From assembly GCF_016097555.1 (NCBI RefSeq), contig NC_054701.1:31222707-31286706 (forward strand): DNA of 64,000 bases. The letters run 5' to 3'. The notes under the pieces were generated by a model, which had not been told where the DNA came from, ran no database searches, and was given only the letters and a program-made list of their open reading frames with translations. This DNA is from Gigantopelta aegis. Lineage: Eukaryota; Mollusca; Gastropoda; Neomphalida; Peltospiridae. Shown in pieces: positions 59,678 through 64,000 of this stretch. The stretch's first letter is position 1. Every line of letters starts with the position of its first letter. The translations under genes and the position numbers were made by a program.

Positions 59678-60110
59678 GGAAAGTTAAAGTTTGTTTTGTT
59701 TAACGACACCACAAGAGCACGATGATTAATTAATCATCGGCTGCTGGATGTCAAACATTTGGTCATTCTGACAGTACAGTAGTCGGCAGATGAAACCCGC
59801 TACATTTTTCTTACTGCAGCAAAGGATCTTTAATATGCACTGTCCTACAGACAGAAAAGCACATACCATAGCCTTTGACTTGTTGTGCACTGGTTGGAAT
59901 GAGAAAGCCTGTCAGTTGAATGGATTCACAGACCAGGCCCGTAGCCAGGATTCTGAGGTGTGTGGGGGGTCGTTTAGGCTTATAGTGAGGCGTCCGGGGG
60001 CATATTGAGAAGGAAAAAAAACGATGGGGGGGGGGGGGGGGTCGGTCAAATACGGGCCTGCTGACGTGGTTCAATCTCAAGCGAGCACTCAACAGACTGA
60101 GTTATGGATA
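59678..60110 (-). mobile_element. tRNA-derived SINE, tail B, interrupted by a small CAG-ended element
   Basis: AAAGTTAAAGTTTGTTTTGT, GGATGTCAAACATTTGGTCA, AGGATCTTTAATATGCACTG, GAATGGATTCACAGAC, then the insert, then GACGTGGTTCAATCTCAAGC and GAGCACTCAACAGACTGAGT (A box inverse). Confidence 0.83.
59934..60060. mobile_element. 127-bp CAG-ended MITE nested in a SINE
   Basis: Begins CAGGCCCGTA and ends TACGGGCCTG, a perfect 10-bp inverted repeat. Flanks CAGAC/CTGAC differ at one base, a possible 5-bp duplication. Contains a poly-G run (about 60026-60041). Confidence 0.8.
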
Positions 60111-60961
60111 CAGACACGTTTGAGGAGACTACCAGTATGTGGTTCCGTGGTAAAGTGCTCGGAGTGTTTTTTTCTCCGTTTCTTTTTGTGTTAAGAATAT
60201 GCCATTTTGTAAACTGATGGCAAGTTTGTTCTGTATTGTGATTGGTTAATTACATTCTTTTTCCGGGATCAAATGAAAATAACACCCGGAAAGCTAATGA
60301 TAGCATTAAAAAGTGACATCATTAGCAATTGGAGCAGGCAAAGTTGACGGTTCAAAAGTCTACAATTTGAGTGTAGCCAGGTATTTTTATCAAGAAATAC
60401 CAAATATACAGTTAGTTCCGTAGAAGAACGATTGAGTTTTACAATGGACATACCCATGTGGAGTTTTTAGATTTGAGGGTGTTATTGTCTTAATTGATGC
60501 CCACAAATGTTTTATTTTTAAATTTGGGCTAATGCCTTTAGTCAAAAATTACATTTGCGGGATCAAATAGACAATAACACCCGCAAATCTAAAAACTCCA
60601 TATGGTTATCTCCGAATTCGAAAATATAGTATTGACAACCTTAAAGGCATATTATCACAGACCACTGACCTATTTAATGGTCTAACAAAGTATTACCTGA
60701 ACAAAAATAATTTGATTTGTCTCTAAATGTACTTTATTCAACCATCTTCATAACCACCATACTCCATTTATTAATGATATTTTGTAAAAATAATTGAATT
60801 ATGGCAATGGTCCATAATTCAAAAACTAAAATTGCCGAGAGGGTTGCCATGGATTTCACTCCATCATGGTTCAGTTAAGATGATGCAATAGCTAGATTTG
60901 GTTTCCAACAATTAATGTAATTTTTAGTTATTATCTATTTTTAGAGAAATAAGGTCCTTAA

Positions 60962-61656
60962 CAATCTAATTAAAATTAGCTCCACTATTACATGTGGATC
61001 TAACAGCAGCCAGTTAGAGCTCATGTCCACCAATCAAAACCTTACTTGCAGAATCATGCAAGTGATTTGAAAATAATTTGAAAACATTCCGAATTATCCT
61101 GAGGGTATACGATATGTTTCATGTGAATTACGAATGCCTTATTTAGACCAGTAGAACTAATTTTAATCAGATTACTAACAACACTGCGTAGTCTCCAATG
61201 TCCAGGTAACATTTCGTCTGTAAATAATAATTTAAATATTGACCAATCACACTTCGCCTTCTATAACGTTATTTGGGAGCATACAAATTCAAAAAATATC
61301 GGGCGAGTCTATTTTAGTAGCCGCAGTACAGCGAACCATACCAATACGTATGGGATGGGTTATCAGTGTTCAATTTTACATTAAAAATTATTTATTTATT
61401 TATAAAAAATATTTTTAAAAAATCAGTCTTCAGTTTTACATTACAAATTATTTATTTTATAAAATAAAACATGTTTTAAGGCATTCGTAATTTACACGAA
61501 ACGTGTCGTATACCCTCAAGATAATTCGGAATGTTTTACAATTATTTTTAAATCACTGGCATGATTCTGCAAGTAAGGTTTTGATTGGTGGACATGAGCT
61601 CCAACTGGCTGCCGTTAGATCCACGTGTAATAGTGGAGCTAATTTTAATTAGATTG
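60962..61656. mobile_element. MULE-like fold-back element, TTAAAATTAGCTC family copy 3
   Basis: Perfect 9-bp duplication GGTCCTTAA at 60953-60961 and 61657-61665. Unlike the other copies, both arms (about 180 bp each) are the same family left end in opposite orientation, making a long inverted repeat; the family right end lies inside (about 61143-61320). Arms share GGATCTAACAGCAGCC, CAAAACCTTACTTGCA and AATTACGAATGCCTTA. Confidence 0.9.
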
Positions 61657-62649
61657 GGTCCTTAAATCCATGACAGTGTGCCTTTAACCTCTTGTGTCAT
61701 ACAGTTTGGATTGCTTCAAATTTACTACTTATAGCTGTTCTAGCCAGTGATTTAGGTCTTAAAATTTTATTTATTGTTATTATCTTTAATTTTGGATATG
61801 ACTCTTTAAATGCAAACATGCCCTAGGCGTTATTTTCTTAGCAACAACATATTCGTGTTAAGTTAAAATATCAACATTTTCAAGGACTAAATACACTTCA
61901 AATGCAAATATTTATATACTCAAAAATCCATTAAATAATGGAGATATATATTTTAATAGGAATTATTACAAAATCACAAGGGATTATTAGACAACACATT
62001 AGCGTGAAATGTTCATGGCTAGGTAATTTGACATGACTAGATGAACCACACATTGACGCCAAAGGTAGAGAGGGTGAATTTGACGTTTTTGCTTCAGTGG
62101 TTGATAAGAGGTGAAATTCTTGCGATTCGCCAAGCATGCACGATCCGGTCGGGACTCGGACCTGACCAACGACAAACTTTACAAACGAAAGAGCTGGGCA
62201 AGGTGTCGTGTTGATATTTTGCGTTTGATTTATGTGATCTTTCTTCGTATGCGCAATGTCAAACACATATGTTGGGTGGGTTGATACACGAAGCACCAAC
62301 ACATGAAGGTGTTTTCAAAATGTCATTATGAGTTAGTCGGATCAGAGCTCCTAAAGTGTAGCAAGTTATTGCTATCATGGCTGCGTGGAGCGAACCCCAT
62401 GATCGCTTTTGCTCGGGTTTAATCTAGAGCTAGTACTGTGAGGTAGGCCCAAGTACTGGCAAAAGAATGTCGCCGTATATTTGTGCCCACTATTCTTAAC
62501 GGTTCAAGGATTTTATCATCGGGATGGGCTAACGGTGATTGTTTTCTTGACCGCGGAGATCATCGCTTCCAATCCAGCCTCGTCCAGTGTTCTTTTAGTG
62601 TAGTGTACGCTGGCGCAGTGCTCGGTAGTACACTGTCCGAGGACAAAAG

Positions 62650-62970
62650 AAGGAAAAGAAATGAAATGGTTTATTTAACGACGCACTCAAAACATTTTAT
62701 TTACTGTTATATGGCGTCGGAAATATGGTTAAGGACCACACAGATATTGAAACCCGCTGTCGCCACTTCATTGGCTATTCTTTTCGATTAGCAGCAAGGG
62801 ATCTTTTATATGCACCATCCCATAGACAGGATAGCACATACCACGGCCTTTGATATACCAGTCGTGGTGCACTGGCTGGAACGAGAAATATCCCAATGGG
62901 CCCACTGACGGGAATCGATCCCAAACCGACCGCGCACCAAGCGAGCGCTTTACCACTGGGCTACGTCTTG
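62650..62970 (-). mobile_element. tRNA-derived SINE, tail A, full length with target duplication
   Basis: AAGGAAAAGAAATGAAATGG tail, GTTAAGGACCACACAGATAT, AAGGGATCTTTTATATGCAC, GGAATCGATCCCAAACCGAC (B box), TTTACCACTGGGCTACGTC (A box inverse). Flanks GAGGACAAAAG (62639-62649) and GAGAACAAAAG (62971-62981) are an 11-bp duplication with one change. Confidence 0.92.
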
Positions 62971-64000
62971 GAGAACAAAAGAGTTCTCTAGACGGGATTT
63001 GTGGTTCAGTGTACACTAATTTAGGTTACACCAGTGCAGTGATCTATAGCATACAGACCTTTCCTGCCCATCCCTTTTTTGTTGTTGTTTGTTTATAGAC
63101 GACATATTAAATTATATTAAAGTTTATTTTATTAATATAAATTCAAATGAAAAGCAGCTTATGCTTAAAAATAAATAAATAAATGCACACCTTATAAAAA
63201 CTTCAGAAGAATAAAAGTGCCACTTTCTACAAACCAAATAAACCAAAGTGATTTCTTTTCTGACTCCTAACTGGACACCTTGACACAAAGGTGCAAACAT
63301 ACTGGATCACCACTTATGTCCAGTCTTTGAACATGATATTTGCTGTGATATATCGACAACATAACCTTCAAAAGATTTCGTAAACACTTACTGGAAACAC
63401 AGAGGTCATCCAGATACTGCACAAGCTTTGGTATGGTGTATGCCCAAAACACACCTGGGCTGGAGACTGGGCCGGGGCTGAGGCTGGTGAGTATGGTACC
63501 AGTTTGAAAAAGAAACACACTGAATCAAATGTGACAAAACACAAGAAATCTGTTCTGGCGTGAACTATAGATCTTGCAGCATAATTTGACAGCACCAGAC
63601 CCAGCTTTGGTGTGTGGTGAACCCTAGTTTTTCAATGTGTTGAAGTTTAGCTCTAGGACGATGTGGTCTATAAACCCTGGCCTAAACGTATATGCCACTG
63701 ACTCGATGACTAAGTAGATATTTGTCAACATTGAGCACCAAGTGCTTGGCATCTATGTAGCCGGTACACGTATGAAACTATACGGCTTCATCACACCAAA
63801 GAGACCATATCCAGAAAAACCAAGGAAGCTGTTAAAGTTGCCTGTAAGAAGAACCTGGTGTGGATCCTTGCAGGACAAACATGTTCAGAGGGTCGGCGAA
63901 TCCCAAGGTAGACCAGAGTTAACATCAACCAAATGCCAAGCTCAGAAGATGCTGGGTATCTGCCCTTTTTCAGTGCACCAGCCACAAATGTTAACCACAG

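Larger units (their letters stand above)
54545..64000. other. Region downstream of UPB1: 3' UTR and repeats, no identified gene
   Basis: The UPB1 3' UTR begins here; its end was not determined. I found no conserved exon. Contents besides the listed repeats are AT-rich unique sequence. Short open frames at 61931-62302 (minus) and 63267-63985 (both strands) do not resemble a family I recognise. Confidence 0.5.

Noticed and set aside
61931..62302. 123-codon minus-strand open frame
   Set aside because: No recognisable domain, no splice context, no codon pattern; length is possible by chance.
63391..63475. QYLDDLCV on the minus strand as a retroviral-type RT motif
   Set aside because: The expected preceding RT spacing and motifs are absent; the match is only a few residues.

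Overview
This is an AT-rich animal (metazoan) nuclear window. Exons are short, carry GT-AG borders and sit in long introns, and the non-coding DNA is packed with small transposons. Three protein genes can be assembled exon by exon: a PPM1D/Wip1-type phosphatase (+, 5' end outside the window), ZSWIM7/SWS1 (-), and beta-ureidopropionase UPB1 (+, complete). The SINE families with a conserved block resembling TATAAAAGATCCCTTGCTGC, CAG-ended MITEs and a Tx1/L1-like LINE suggest a mollusc, probably a gastropod. That assignment is inference from repeat style, not proof.

Layout: 1-2086 intron of the PPM1D-like gene; 2087-7001 its last four coding exons; about 7-12.4 kb 3' UTR/intergenic DNA between the convergent PPM1D and ZSWIM7 genes; 12466-18873 ZSWIM7 in seven coding exons on the minus strand; 18874-19136 a compact head-to-head promoter; 19137-54544 UPB1 in 14 coding exons encoding 385 residues with the full Glu-Lys-Cys nitrilase triad; 54509-54856 a 116-bp tandem triplication that includes the last codons of UPB1; 54.9-64 kb repeats with no gene I can identify.

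Mobile DNA dominates the introns. A 6.4-kb LINE (44735-51177, minus strand, 11-bp target duplication) lies in UPB1 intron 12. About 28 copies or fragments of a tRNA-derived SINE with two alternative 3' tails are scattered on both strands. DNA-transposon-derived elements include TTAA-flanked elements (36548-37345, 58232-59053), elements with 9-bp duplications (30574-31080, 60962-61656), pogo-like elements flanked by TA, and several CAG-ended hAT-like families with 5- to 6-bp duplications. Elements are often nested. One SINE tail directly forms the polypyrimidine tract and splice acceptor of UPB1 exon 12.

The three genes have unrelated roles: stress/DNA-damage phosphatase, RAD51-paralogue cofactor, and pyrimidine catabolism. 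They share neighbourhood and, for ZSWIM7/UPB1, a probable bidirectional promoter. I found no sign of a new multi-gene system. The most unusual features are the SINE-built acceptor, the triplicated UPB1 terminus and the nested non-autonomous transposon families.
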